From an uncultured Dialister sp. (GTDB lineage: Bacteria > Bacillota > Negativicutes > Veillonellales > Dialisteraceae): a stretch of 64,000 nucleotides of DNA. How positions within the stretch are numbered: position 1 is the first letter of the stretch; each line of letters opens with the position of its first letter. The notes under the pieces are model-generated. The model was not told the origin of the DNA. It worked only from the letters and a program-made list of their open reading frames with translations, and ran no database searches. Positions 1 to 7,874 of the stretch are shown piece by piece. The stretch lies in contig OMVW01000001.1 of NCBI GenBank assembly GCA_900314595.1, positions 1 through 64,000 on the forward strand, in the 5' to 3' direction. The translations under genes and the position numbers were made by a program.

Positions 1-84
1 TACTCCGAACAGGGTGAATAAGGCCCTATTTCCTTTAAACGCAATAGAGAAATTTCGATTTGGAAGCACTTTAGCAGCTGTTAA

Positions 85-531
85 GTTAATGATATTGCCT
101 TTAATCCTCCCCAAAAGCGGATTTTCATCACGGAAAACAAGGTGAATGGCTACACGTTTCCTGACTGTAAAGACAGCCTTATCCTTTTTGGCATGGGCTA
201 TGGAGTGCTGGAGCTTGCCAGAAAGGTTCCCTGGCTTAGAGACAGGGAAGTCTATTACTGGGGGGACCTCGACTCCGACGGATTCAATATCCTTAGTGCC
301 CTCCGCCATCTGCTGCCGGATGTCAAATCATTCCTGATGGACCGGGATACCCTCCTTTCCTTCGTGGATCCATTGATCAAGGATACGGGAAATACCGCAT
401 CCATTCCGGACAACCTCACGGTATCCGAAAAAATGGCATGGAAAGAAGTCCATGACCATGGCTGGAGGCTGGAACAGGAAAGGATACCTCTTTCCGAAGT
501 GGAATGGGCAGTGCAGGAAATAGAAAAGTGA
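85..531 (+). pseudogene. 3' remnant of a Wadjet JetD-like protein (DUF2220/TOPRIM-like C-terminal domain)
   Basis: The reading frame is open from 85 to the TGA at 529-531 and gives about 148 residues. It matches the C-terminal part of JetD, the nuclease-associated subunit of Wadjet anti-plasmid systems. Visible signatures are FITENKVNGYTFP near the start, a glycine-rich LFGMGYGV, YYWGDLDSDGFNIL with the acidic TOPRIM-like residues, LMDRDTLL, and RLEQERIPL at the end. Full JetD proteins are around 400 residues. Here an in-frame TAA lies at 82-84, and none of the three forward frames upstream of it reads like JetD. I therefore read this as a truncated or frameshifted remnant, although only 84 bases upstream are visible. 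No jetA, jetB or jetC is in the window. The neighbouring tRNA cluster is a typical place for such islands. Confidence 0.62.
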
Positions 532-732
532 AGTTTTATTGGGGGAAATTTGAAATCTCTATTGACTCAAAAACGGGCAGCAAATCCTGTATTTGAACCT
601 GGTGGAGAGATTTTCATGTTTAAAACTCATCAGATTTTCTATGTGAATTTAAAACATTTTATGATTTTCTTATTCCGTAAAAGTCGGATTTCTCTGATGA
701 TATCAGAATTTTTTCTGAATTATTTCCATCCC
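532..732. other. AT-rich spacer between jetD remnant and tRNA cluster
   Basis: This AT-rich stretch holds no convincing gene. A 73-residue open frame from 550 has no family resemblance and is Phe/Ile/Lys-rich, as expected of AT-rich spacer. A small hairpin with arms TCTGAT (693-698) and ATCAGA (102 bases into the 600s block, 702-707), followed by a T-rich tract to about 714, may terminate transcription from the left. Confidence 0.4.
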
Positions 733-761
733 TTGACAAAAGAGGCGAAAATGGATATACT
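733..761 (+). promoter_or_regulatory. Promoter of the tRNA-Asp-Gly-Cys-Leu operon
   Basis: TTGACA at 733-738 and TATACT at 756-761 are separated by exactly 17 bases, a near-consensus sigma-A promoter. It lies about 20 bases before the first tRNA, as expected of a strongly expressed stable-RNA operon. Confidence 0.85.
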
Positions 762-780
762 ATTCAAGTAACTTACGTGC

Positions 781-857
781 GGCCCGGTGGTGTAGTGGTC
801 TAACATGCCGCCCTGTCACGGCGGAGATCGTCAGTTCAAATCTGATCCGGGTCGCCA
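781..857 (+). tRNA. tRNA-Asp (GTC)
   Basis: The acceptor stem pairs GGCCCGG with CCGGGTC, with one G-T wobble. The anticodon stem CCGCC/GGCGG encloses the loop CTGTCAC, giving anticodon GTC. The discriminator is G and CCA is encoded. This is the first tRNA of a four-gene cluster. Confidence 0.97.
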
Positions 858-859
858 GT

Positions 860-934
860 GCGGAAGTAGCTCAGTGGTAGAGCACAACCTTGCCAAGGTT
901 GGGGTCGCGGGTTCGAGTCCCGTTTTCCGCTCCA
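860..934 (+). tRNA. tRNA-Gly (GCC)
   Basis: The acceptor stem pairs GCGGAAG with TTTCCGC. The anticodon stem CAACC/GGTTG encloses TTGCCAA, giving anticodon GCC. CCA is encoded. It starts two bases after tRNA-Asp. Confidence 0.97.
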
Positions 935-937
935 TAT

Positions 938-1011
938 GGCGGCATAGCCAAGCGGTAAGGCAGAGGTCTGCAAAACCTTTATCCCCAGTTCGATTCTGGG
1001 TGCCGCCTCCA
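938..1011 (+). tRNA. tRNA-Cys (GCA)
   Basis: The acceptor stem pairs GGCGGCA with TGCCGCC. The anticodon loop CTGCAAA gives anticodon GCA. The D-loop is short, as usual for tRNA-Cys, and CCA is encoded. It lies three bases after tRNA-Gly. Confidence 0.97.
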
Positions 1012-1044
1012 TATTTCAACTATAATATCTTTACATATAAACCT

Positions 1045-1133
1045 GCCGGGGTGGCGGAACTGGCAGACGCAAGGGACTTAAAATCCCTCGAATCGTGAGA
1101 TTCGTACCGGTTCGATTCCGGTCCTCGGCACCA
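1045..1133 (+). tRNA. tRNA-Leu (TAA)
   Basis: The acceptor stem pairs GCCGGGG with CCTCGGC, with one G-T wobble. The anticodon stem AGGGA/TCCCT encloses CTTAAAA, giving anticodon TAA. A long variable arm marks it as class II. CCA is encoded. It is the last member of the cluster. Confidence 0.97.
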
Positions 1134-1144
1134 TTTGAACCATC

Positions 1145-1171
1145 AGTTGGAACTTCGGTTTCAACTTTTTT
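1145..1171 (+). terminator. Intrinsic terminator of the tRNA cluster
   Basis: AGTTGGAAC and GTTTCAACT form a 9-bp hairpin around a TTCG tetraloop, followed directly by a run of T. Confidence 0.88.
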
Positions 1172-1212
1172 ATTGTCTGAATTTAAAAATCGTGGAGCCC
1201 TTTAGTCTCACG

Positions 1213-1221
1213 TGATATAAT
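1213..1221 (+). promoter_or_regulatory. Extended -10 promoter for the thiC leader
   Basis: TGA directly precedes a consensus TATAAT at 1216-1221. No good -35 box is visible, as is common for extended -10 promoters. It sits about 10 bases before the riboswitch. Confidence 0.7.
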
Positions 1222-1228
1222 AAACTCA

Positions 1229-1306
1229 TGCTGGGGGAGTCTTTTGACTGAGAGGGAAACCGACCCTTTGAACTTGATGCGGTTCATACCGACGTAAGGA
1301 AGCTTA
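1229..1306 (+). promoter_or_regulatory. TPP (THI-box) riboswitch
   Basis: The aptamer carries the THI-box cores CTGAGAGGG, ACCCTTTGAACTTGAT and CGTAAGGAAGC in the right order. It lies directly before thiC, so thiamine pyrophosphate is expected to shut thiC off. The leader also holds a terminator just downstream, suggesting control by premature termination. Confidence 0.95.
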
Positions 1307-1319
1307 TGGGATTGTTCAA

Positions 1320-1343
1320 AGCCTGCAGGAGCAGGCTTTTTTT
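1320..1343 (+). terminator. Riboswitch expression-platform terminator
   Basis: AGCCTGC and GCAGGCT pair around an AGGA loop and run straight into seven T. It lies between the TPP aptamer and the thiC ribosome binding site, where it can act as the regulated terminator. Confidence 0.85.
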
Positions 1344-1357
1344 ACTGGAGGAATAGT

Positions 1358-2665
1358 ATGACACAGCTGGAAGCAGCAAAGAACGGAATCATCACGAAGG
1401 AAATGAGTGCGGCCGCCCTGGAAGAAGGGGTATCGGCAGAATTCATCAGGGAAGGCATTGAGGAAGGTACTATTGTCCTTCCTGCCAATATTTACCATAC
1501 TTCTCTTCACCCCTATGCCATCGGCAAAGGCCTTCGGACGAAAATGAATGTGAATCTTGGCATTTCTTCAGACGTCTGCAACTATGATACGGAACAGGCC
1601 AAGGCAAAAATGGCCTGGGAAATGGGGGCCGAAGCCATTATGGATCTTTCCTGCTTTGGCGAAACGGCCCCATTCCGTCAGTGGCTCGTGAAAAACAGCC
1701 CTGCTTCCATCGGTACCGTTCCCATGTATGATGTCAAAGGAGTCCTTCACAAAGGACTCAAAGATATGACTGCTGATGACCTTTTCTCGGTCGTAGAAAA
1801 ACATGCACAGGATGGCGTAGACTTCATGACCATTCATGCAGGTCTCAATCGTGAAACGGCAAAACATATTATGAGAAATAAGAGAATTACGAACCTTGTT
1901 TCCCGCGGGGGATCCATCCTTTTTGCCTGGATGTACATGCATGGCAAAGAGAATCCCTTCTATGAACAGTTTGACCGGCTTATGGAACTTTTAAGGAAAT
2001 ATGATGTTACCCTGTCTCTGGGCGATGGCTGCCGGAGTGGAAGTGGACATGATTCCACCGATGCCATCCAGATTTCAGAACTCATCAATCTGGGAGAACT
2101 GGTCGTCCGTGCCAGAAAAGCAGGAGTTCAGGTCATGGTGGAAGGTCCGGGCCATATGCCCATCTCCGATGTCCGCATGAATGTGGAAGTGGCAAAAAAA
2201 CTCACCCATGGCGCACCACTTTATGTATTGGGACCAATCGTGACTGACGTGGCTCCGGGCTATGACCATATTACCGCAGCCATCGGGGGAGCCCTTTCCG
2301 CTTCTGCCGGAGCTGATTTCCTCTGTTATGTGACACCGGCCGAACATCTCCGGCTTCCGAATCTGAACGATGTCCATGAAGGAATCGTGGCCTCCAAAAT
2401 TGCCTGCCATGCGGCAGACCTTGCCAAAGGTGTCAAAGGCGCAGCTCTCTGGGATGAAAAAATGAGCTGGGCCAGAAGAAAAGTGGATTTCAAAGCTATG
2501 ATTCCTCTTGCCATTGATCCCGAAAAAGCCAGACGATACAGAGAAAGCTCCATCCCTGAAGATGAAGCTACCTGTACCATGTGCGGCTCCATGTGTCCCA
2601 TGAAGACACTCGACCAGATTCTGAACAACAGGAATCCGGAAGATGATCCATTTGAAAAAGAATAA
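1358..2665 (+). CDS. thiC: Phosphomethylpyrimidine synthase ThiC
   Basis: ThiC is a radical-SAM enzyme that rearranges 5-aminoimidazole ribotide into hydroxymethylpyrimidine phosphate, the pyrimidine half of thiamine. The 435-residue product is the short form, without the extra N-terminal domain of longer homologues. The C-terminal cysteine cluster that binds the 4Fe-4S centre is visible as CTMCGSMC. Core stretches such as EGPGHMPI and [11 protein letters not shown] are also present. The ATG follows GGAGG at a good distance. The gene is monocistronic, between the TPP riboswitch and a strong terminator. No other thiamine gene lies in the window. Confidence 0.97.
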   Translation: MTQLEAAKNGIITKEMSAAALEEGVSAEFIREGIEEGTIVLPANIYHTSLHPYAIGKGLRTKMNVNLGISSDVCNYDTEQAKAKMAWEMGAEAIMDLSCFGETAPFRQWLVKNSPASIGTVPMYDVKGVLHKGLKDMTADDLFSVVEKHAQDGVDFMTIHAGLNRETAKHIMRNKRITNLVSRGGSILFAWMYMHGKENPFYEQFDRLMELLRKYDVTLSLGDGCRSGSGHDSTDAIQISELINLGELVVRARKAGVQVMVEGPGHMPISDVRMNVEVAKKLTHGAPLYVLGPIVTDVAPGYDHITAAIGGALSASAGADFLCYVTPAEHLRLPNLNDVHEGIVASKIACHAADLAKGVKGAALWDEKMSWARRKVDFKAMIPLAIDPEKARRYRESSIPEDEATCTMCGSMCPMKTLDQILNNRNPEDDPFEKE

Positions 2666-2674
2666 ATTTATGAA

Positions 2675-2709
2675 AACAGTCTGCTTCTCTGCAGACTGTT
2701 TTTATTTTT
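2675..2709 (+). terminator. Intrinsic terminator of thiC
   Basis: AACAGTCTGC and GCAGACTGTT form a perfect 10-bp stem, followed by T-rich sequence. Confidence 0.92.
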
Positions 2710-2751
2710 GGCGGAAAGTGTTTCTGCTCCTTAATAAGTCCATGGAAGTCA

Positions 2752-2760
2752 TGATATAAT
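2752..2760 (+). promoter_or_regulatory. Extended -10 promoter of the OLD-family gene
   Basis: TGA followed by TATAAT at 2755-2760 lies about 35 bases before the start codon. The -35 region is weak. Confidence 0.65.
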
Positions 2761-2794
2761 AAATAAAAGCAGAGAGAGGAAAGGAGGGATGGCT

Positions 2795-4462
2795 GTGTTT
2801 ATTTCTCATATGGTAGTCGAAAACTATCGTACTTTCCGTCATGTGGAATTTTCCTTTGACGACTGGGTGAATTACATCGTAGGGGATAATAATATCGGAA
2901 AAAGTAATTTCCTCACCCTCCTGAAAGATATGACTCACGGATTCGGTTTCAGGGAAAATGATTTTCTCGATCCCGATGAACCGATCCGCATTGAAATGAT
3001 TCTTTCTTCTTCTGATAATGGTCTGGATGAGACTCTTCATCTGGAGCTTGCCCAGCATATCAGGGAAGTGATGCCCCGCCTTTATAATAAGGACGATGGT
3101 ACGGAGCTTCCTCTTGAATATGTACGCTGCCTTTTCTACATGGATTTCAAGCTGGATGAAGTGCCAAGGAATATGCTTTCCGAAGGGGAGATGATGAAGA
3201 CTCTCTCCATCATTGAAAATTACATGGCTGCACCGGACCATGTGAAAGAGGTGGAGACTCTTCTGAATGAGCGGGGCTTCCATCTGGACCTTCCCGATAA
3301 CGATTCTCACAAAGCGGCCCTCCTGCTGATGAGCGAAATTTTCCAGAGTTTTACGGTCGGGTCTTCTTATGATTCCACCATGAAGCTTATGATTGCAGTG
3401 GGGATTTCCCTTCTCATCAAAATGTTGAAGAAAAAGGAAAGCCGGGCTATTTCTTTCGAAAATATGGTGGTTACTGACAGAAAAGGGAAACGGTACCTTC
3501 CTGTGACGGTCAGCATCGATGAACCGGAACTTCATCTTCATCCCTATCTGCAGCGGGCCATGCTTGCCTTCTGCCGTTCCATCCTGGGCAATGAGGAACC
3601 TTTCTTTCTGAAAATGGTGAAGACCATGCTGGGCGTGGATGGCTTGAACGGTCAGCTTTTCGTGGTGACCCATTCCACCGACGCCCTGGTGAACGATTAT
3701 CGCCAGATCATCCGTATTTACTGGGATGATAAAAAGAAAGTCCAGGCAGCCTGCGGCGCGTCTTTTCATTTTGACAGGGAAATAGAAAAACACCTGATCA
3801 TGCACTTCCCGGAAGTGAAGGAGGCCCTTTATTCCAAGTGCACCATCCTGGTGGAAGGAGAGACGGAATATGGTTCCTTTGGCTATTTTGCCAGGACCCT
3901 GGGTGTCAATTTTGACTATCATGGCATCTGTCTCATCAATGCGAGAGGGGAAAGTTCTATTTCCAAAATCGCCCAGCTGGTGCGCCGTTTCCATATACCT
4001 GCCGTATGCCTTTATGACAGGGATGTAATCAGCGGGAAGAATCATTCGCCCTATGTTTTCTTTACGGATTATATCTGCTATGAGATGGATGTGGTGAAAG
4101 CCTGCCTTTCCGCGAGAAGCCGCCAAATCCTTGATGCGGTGATTGGCGATGTGGAAGATGCGGGAGATGCGGTCAATACGTCTCTCATCAAAAAGGCCGG
4201 GGCCAAACTGGGGCTCCCTAGAGGCTATTATCCCCCGGCGAAACTGAAAAATATCAATCCGAGAAATCAGGATGCCCTGGAATTTTATTATTTTGCCTGG
4301 CTCTATGGCAATAAAGGGGTCATCATCGGCAGGGCTTTGGGTGAAAGGCTGACGAAAAAAGAAATACCAAAAGCTTTTGCCCGTGTCATTGTAACGGCGG
4401 TCCGCCTTTCCTGCGGGGAAAGCATTTCCTGTCCTGCGATTGAAAAAATAAAAAATCCTTGA
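2795..4462 (+). CDS. OLD-family ATP-dependent endonuclease (AAA ATPase plus TOPRIM domain)
   Basis: The product has an ABC/SMC-like ATPase domain followed by a TOPRIM nuclease domain, as in the Overcoming Lysogenization Defect (OLD) family. Walker A is GDNNIGKSN near residue 31. Walker B is SIDEPELHLHP near 240 and is followed by the switch histidine in VVTHST. The TOPRIM acidic residues appear as ILVEGETEYG near 352 and LYDRD near 408. I choose GTG at 2795: AAGGAGG ends at 2787, 7 bases before it, whereas the ATG at 2789 nearly abuts the binding site. The product is then 555 residues. No UvrD-type helicase partner (as in Gabija) lies next to it, so it is a lone gene of unknown role, possibly repair or phage defence. 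Confidence 0.85.
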   Translation: MFISHMVVENYRTFRHVEFSFDDWVNYIVGDNNIGKSNFLTLLKDMTHGFGFRENDFLDPDEPIRIEMILSSSDNGLDETLHLELAQHIREVMPRLYNKDDGTELPLEYVRCLFYMDFKLDEVPRNMLSEGEMMKTLSIIENYMAAPDHVKEVETLLNERGFHLDLPDNDSHKAALLLMSEIFQSFTVGSSYDSTMKLMIAVGISLLIKMLKKKESRAISFENMVVTDRKGKRYLPVTVSIDEPELHLHPYLQRAMLAFCRSILGNEEPFFLKMVKTMLGVDGLNGQLFVVTHSTDALVNDYRQIIRIYWDDKKKVQAACGASFHFDREIEKHLIMHFPEVKEALYSKCTILVEGETEYGSFGYFARTLGVNFDYHGICLINARGESSISKIAQLVRRFHIPAVCLYDRDVISGKNHSPYVFFTDYICYEMDVVKACLSARSRQILDAVIGDVEDAGDAVNTSLIKKAGAKLGLPRGYYPPAKLKNINPRNQDALEFYYFAWLYGNKGVIIGRALGERLTKKEIPKAFARVIVTAVRLSCGESISCPAIEKIKNP

Positions 4463-4501
4463 GTGTAAAATTTCTGTAATACAAAATTAATATAAATACT
4501 A

Positions 4502-4530
4502 TTGAAAAAGTACACTGTACCTTTTATGAT
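4502..4530 (+). promoter_or_regulatory. Promoter of the pyr operon with an internal palindrome
   Basis: TTGAAA (4502-4507) and TATGAT (4525-4530) are spaced by 17 bases. Within the spacer lies the 11-base palindrome GTACACTGTAC (4510-4520), an operator-like position. No PyrR-type attenuator hairpins are seen before pyrB. Binding of a repressor is inference. Confidence 0.6.
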
Positions 4531-4571
4531 TATAGAGATAACTTTTTTGTATTAAAAAACAGGAGGCCGGC

Positions 4572-5537
4572 ATGAGCGCGATTTCACTTAAGGGCCGTTC
4601 CGTTCTGGGGCTGGAAGATTTTTCCGCCGAAGAAATCGAACGAATCCTTGACGTAGCAGCACAGATGAAAAAAATTGTGCTATCCAAGAACAAGAAAAAA
4701 GATTTTCTTAAAGGGAAATCCATTGTAACAGTGTTTTCCGAAGCATCTACCAGAACCCGTAGTTCATTCGAGCTTGCCGGTAAGTATTTGGGAGCCGATG
4801 TTATCAATATCACAAAGAGCGGCAGCTCGATGACGAAAGGTGAAAGCATGCGAGATACATTGCTTACCGTTTCCGCAATGGGAGTGGATGCAGTGATTAT
4901 TCGTGATTCGTCTGAGGGGGCCGCTCTTTTTGCATCCAAAGTGATGAGTCCCAAGGTGAAGGTACCGATTGTTCTCAATGCCGGCGACGGTGCTCATGCA
5001 CATCCGAGCCAGGCACTTTTGGAACTTTTTACAATGAAGGAAGCAGGCAAAAAAATTAAAGGCATGAAATATGTCATTATTGGTGATATCCTCCACTCCA
5101 GAGTAGCCAGAAGCGATATTTACGGATTCTCCAAACTGGGTGCCGAAGTGCATCTTGTGGGACCAAGAACTCTCGTGCCAAAAGAACTGGAGGATATGGG
5201 CTGTATTGTGGATGACAACCTGGAAGATGCACTGAAAGATGCAGATGCCATCAATATTCTCCGTATACAGCTTGAAAGGGCGGCTGCAGGTTTTATCCCT
5301 ACCACCAGAGAATATGCAAGACTTTTCGGTATTAATAAAAAACGGCTTGCTCTCTGCAAACCGGACGTGGCTGTCATTCATCCGGGTCCAATGAACCGGG
5401 GAATTGAAATCGGCTTCGACGTGGCCTATGATGAAAAATCCTGGATTCAGGAAGAGGTCAGAAATGGTGTAGCAGTACGTATGGCTCTTGAATATTTGAC
5501 ACTGACGGAGGGTAAAGACATTGATGCTCTTAATTAA
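4572..5537 (+). CDS. pyrB: Aspartate carbamoyltransferase catalytic chain PyrB
   Basis: PyrB transfers the carbamoyl group from carbamoyl phosphate to aspartate, the committed step of pyrimidine synthesis. The 321-residue length is normal for the catalytic chain. The carbamoyl-phosphate motif is seen as STRTRSSFE near residue 58, with the aspartate-binding region HPGPMNRG near 275. No regulatory pyrI follows, as is usual in Firmicutes. It starts at an ATG with AGGAGG 6 bases upstream. It opens a six-gene operon in which each gene overlaps or nearly touches the next. Confidence 0.96.
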   Translation: MSAISLKGRSVLGLEDFSAEEIERILDVAAQMKKIVLSKNKKKDFLKGKSIVTVFSEASTRTRSSFELAGKYLGADVINITKSGSSMTKGESMRDTLLTVSAMGVDAVIIRDSSEGAALFASKVMSPKVKVPIVLNAGDGAHAHPSQALLELFTMKEAGKKIKGMKYVIIGDILHSRVARSDIYGFSKLGAEVHLVGPRTLVPKELEDMGCIVDDNLEDALKDADAINILRIQLERAAAGFIPTTREYARLFGINKKRLALCKPDVAVIHPGPMNRGIEIGFDVAYDEKSWIQEEVRNGVAVRMALEYLTLTEGKDIDALN

Positions 5538-6813
5538 AAACGGCACGGTGGTCAATCCGGCCAGAAAACAGCATGAAATCGCAGATATCCTCATCGAAAA
5601 CGGGGTTATCAGAAAAATTGAAAAAAATATTTCCGTAACCGGCGAAATGGAAGTTTTTGATGCTGCCGGTCTTATTGTAACTCCGGGCCTCATCGATATG
5701 CATGTCCATCTCCGCGAACCGGGGCAGGAAGCAAAAGAAGATATACATACAGGAACTCAGGCTGCTGCGGCAGGAGGAATTAGCCATGTGGCAACTATGG
5801 CCAATACAAAACCGGTCATTGATAACGCGGCAGTCCTCCGGGATGTCCTGAAACGGGCAGAAGATGTAGGAGTAGTCAAAGTCAGCGTCATCGGTTCCGT
5901 ATCCAAAAACCTGGAAGGGAAGCAGCTTTCCGAAATGGGAGACATGGCAGCTGAAGGGGCTGTGGCATTCTCCGATGACGGTCACTATGTAGAAAGCGCG
6001 AACTTCATGAGAAGGGCCATGGAATATGCCGATATGCTTCATAAAATGGTTATCGACCATGCGGAAGATATGACGATGTGTGCCCAGGGCTTCATGAATG
6101 AAGGAAAAGTTTCCTATCGTATGGGGGTCACCGGCCGTCCGGCAGCGGGTGAAAATATCGCCGTAGCCAGAGATCTTCTCCTCTCCGAGCTGACAGGATG
6201 CCATATCCATATCGCTCATGTCTCCAGCGGAAAGGCGGTAGATCTCATCAGGGAAGCAAAGAAAAAAGGAGCCAACTGCTCTACCGAAGTGACTGCCCAG
6301 CATCTGTACTTTACCGATGAATGGCTGAAAGGCTATAATACCGCCTTCAAGATGGCTCCTCCAATCCGCACGGAAGATGACAGGAAGGCCCTCATTGAAG
6401 GCCTGAAAGATGGGACCATTGATGCTATCATGACCGACCATGCGCCGCACTGCAATGAAGAAAAAGATGTACCTTTCAACTGCGCGCCGAACGGAATTGC
6501 CGGTCTGGAAACATCTCTGGCCGCAGCGCTTACAGTCCTCTATCATGAAAATGGTTTCAGCCTGGACAAAATTGTTGAACTCATGAGCGTGAACCCCGCA
6601 AAACTGCTCGGTATAGAAGGAGGCATCCTGGAAGAAGGAGCTCCGGCAGACGTAACAGTTTTTGATCCGGATAAAGAATGGACCGTTCACGGCAAAGATC
6701 TCTATACAAAAGCGCTTTTCACTCCCTTTGAAGATATTACCCTCAAGGGTAAGGCAGTCCTCACTGTGGTGGATGGCGAAATTGTTATGAAAGAAGGAAA
6801 GGTGCTGAAATGA
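5521..6813 (+). CDS. pyrC: Dihydroorotase PyrC (class I)
   Basis: PyrC cyclizes carbamoyl aspartate to dihydroorotate. The metal-binding DMHVHLREPG near residue 60 is characteristic of type I amidohydrolase dihydroorotases, and the later TDHAPH motif near 306 supplies another catalytic aspartate and histidine. The gene overlaps the end of pyrB. Two starts are possible: TTG at 5521, 8 bases after GGAGGG, or ATG at 5524, 11 bases after it. Spacing favours TTG and codon preference favours ATG. The product is 429-430 residues, normal for the family. It overlaps carA by ATGA. Confidence 0.95.
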   Translation: MMLLIKNGTVVNPARKQHEIADILIENGVIRKIEKNISVTGEMEVFDAAGLIVTPGLIDMHVHLREPGQEAKEDIHTGTQAAAAGGISHVATMANTKPVIDNAAVLRDVLKRAEDVGVVKVSVIGSVSKNLEGKQLSEMGDMAAEGAVAFSDDGHYVESANFMRRAMEYADMLHKMVIDHAEDMTMCAQGFMNEGKVSYRMGVTGRPAAGENIAVARDLLLSELTGCHIHIAHVSSGKAVDLIREAKKKGANCSTEVTAQHLYFTDEWLKGYNTAFKMAPPIRTEDDRKALIEGLKDGTIDAIMTDHAPHCNEEKDVPFNCAPNGIAGLETSLAAALTVLYHENGFSLDKIVELMSVNPAKLLGIEGGILEEGAPADVTVFDPDKEWTVHGKDLYTKALFTPFEDITLKGKAVLTVVDGEIVMKEGKVLK

Positions 6814-7874
6814 AAGGACTCTTGGTTTTGGAAAACGGAGCCCGTTTTGAAGGCGACCTCCTCGGTACCGTAGAAGGACTGGGAGAACTTGTATTCAATA
6901 CCGGTATGACAGGTTATCAGGAATGCTTTACCGATCCTTCCTATGAAGGCCAGATCCTGACCCTGACTTATCCGCTCATAGGCAACTATGGGGCTAATGA
7001 CCTGTTCATGCAGAACAGGAAACCGGCTGCTGCGGGCTATGTGCTTGACCAGATTGCGGAACATCCAAGCAACTGGGAATGCAGTGAAAAAATTACTGAT
7101 TTCATTGAACGCTATCGCGTGCCCTGCCTTTACAATGTGGATACCCGTGCGGTAACCCGCATGGTCCGTACACAGGGGGTCATGAAAGCCGTCATTGTCA
7201 GTGCGGACAGAAGTGAAGAATTTATTCAGGCAGAACTGGCAAAGCCTCTCCATCATGATCAGGTAGAAAGGGTAACTACAGCCTATCCTTATACATATGG
7301 AAATGGGAAATACCAGGTTTCCCTTCTTGATTGTGGACTTAAGAAAAATATTCTTGTAAGCCTGGCAGCCAATGACTGCACGGTCCATGTATTTCCTGCC
7401 CATACATCAGCAGAAGAACTGCTGGCAGGCAATCCGGATGGTATTTTCCTCTCCCCGGGACCTGGAGATCCTCAGGACGTACCTTATGTAGTAGATACAG
7501 TAAAAAAACTCATCGGTGTCCGCCCGATTTTCGGTATTTGTCTGGGCATCCAGATGCTGGCCACCGCTCTTGGCGGGCATACTTTCAAGCTGCCCTTCGG
7601 ACACAGAGGTGCCAACCATCCGGTCAAGGATCTCCGCACCGGACGGGTCTATATTACGAGCCAGAACCATGGCTATGCGATTTCCGATGAAAATCTTCCG
7701 GACTGCATCGAAGTCACCCACAGAAGCGTCAATGATGGAACCATCGAAGGCATCCGCCACAAGACACTTCCTATTCAGGCTGTCCAGTACCATCCGGAAG
7801 CATCACCGGGACCAAAGGATAATTTCTATCTTTTCGCTGAATTCAGGAAGGCCATGGAGGATTTCAAAAAATGA
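6810..7874 (+). CDS. carA: Carbamoyl-phosphate synthase small (glutaminase) subunit CarA
   Basis: CarA hydrolyses glutamine and passes ammonia to CarB for carbamoyl phosphate synthesis. The N-terminal CPSase small-chain domain is followed by a class I glutamine amidotransferase domain. The nucleophile cysteine lies in FGICLGIQ near residue 245, and the histidine-glutamate pair in [10 protein letters not shown] near 330. Length is 354 residues. It sits inside the pyr operon, with ATGA overlaps to pyrC and carB, so this synthase most likely serves pyrimidine synthesis first. Arginine genes are absent from the window. Confidence 0.97.
   Translation: MKGLLVLENGARFEGDLLGTVEGLGELVFNTGMTGYQECFTDPSYEGQILTLTYPLIGNYGANDLFMQNRKPAAAGYVLDQIAEHPSNWECSEKITDFIERYRVPCLYNVDTRAVTRMVRTQGVMKAVIVSADRSEEFIQAELAKPLHHDQVERVTTAYPYTYGNGKYQVSLLDCGLKKNILVSLAANDCTVHVFPAHTSAEELLAGNPDGIFLSPGPGDPQDVPYVVDTVKKLIGVRPIFGICLGIQMLATALGGHTFKLPFGHRGANHPVKDLRTGRVYITSQNHGYAISDENLPDCIEVTHRSVNDGTIEGIRHKTLPIQAVQYHPEASPGPKDNFYLFAEFRKAMEDFKK

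Noticed and set aside
1..84. Open frames on both strands left of the jetD remnant
   Set aside because: One plus-strand and one minus-strand frame are open to the edge but neither resembles a family, and they are too short to judge.
550..771. 73-codon frame downstream of the jetD remnant
   Set aside because: AT-rich composition, no family resemblance, and it overlaps the tRNA promoter.
831..1019. Open frame antisense to the tRNA cluster, resembling widely annotated small proteins with a TGLEPATP stretch
   Set aside because: This is the well-known artefact of translating tRNA genes backwards; the tRNAs account for the sequence.
2702..4126. 474-codon frame on the minus strand opposite the OLD-family gene
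   Set aside because: No motifs or binding site; the plus-strand gene has complete Walker and TOPRIM motifs.
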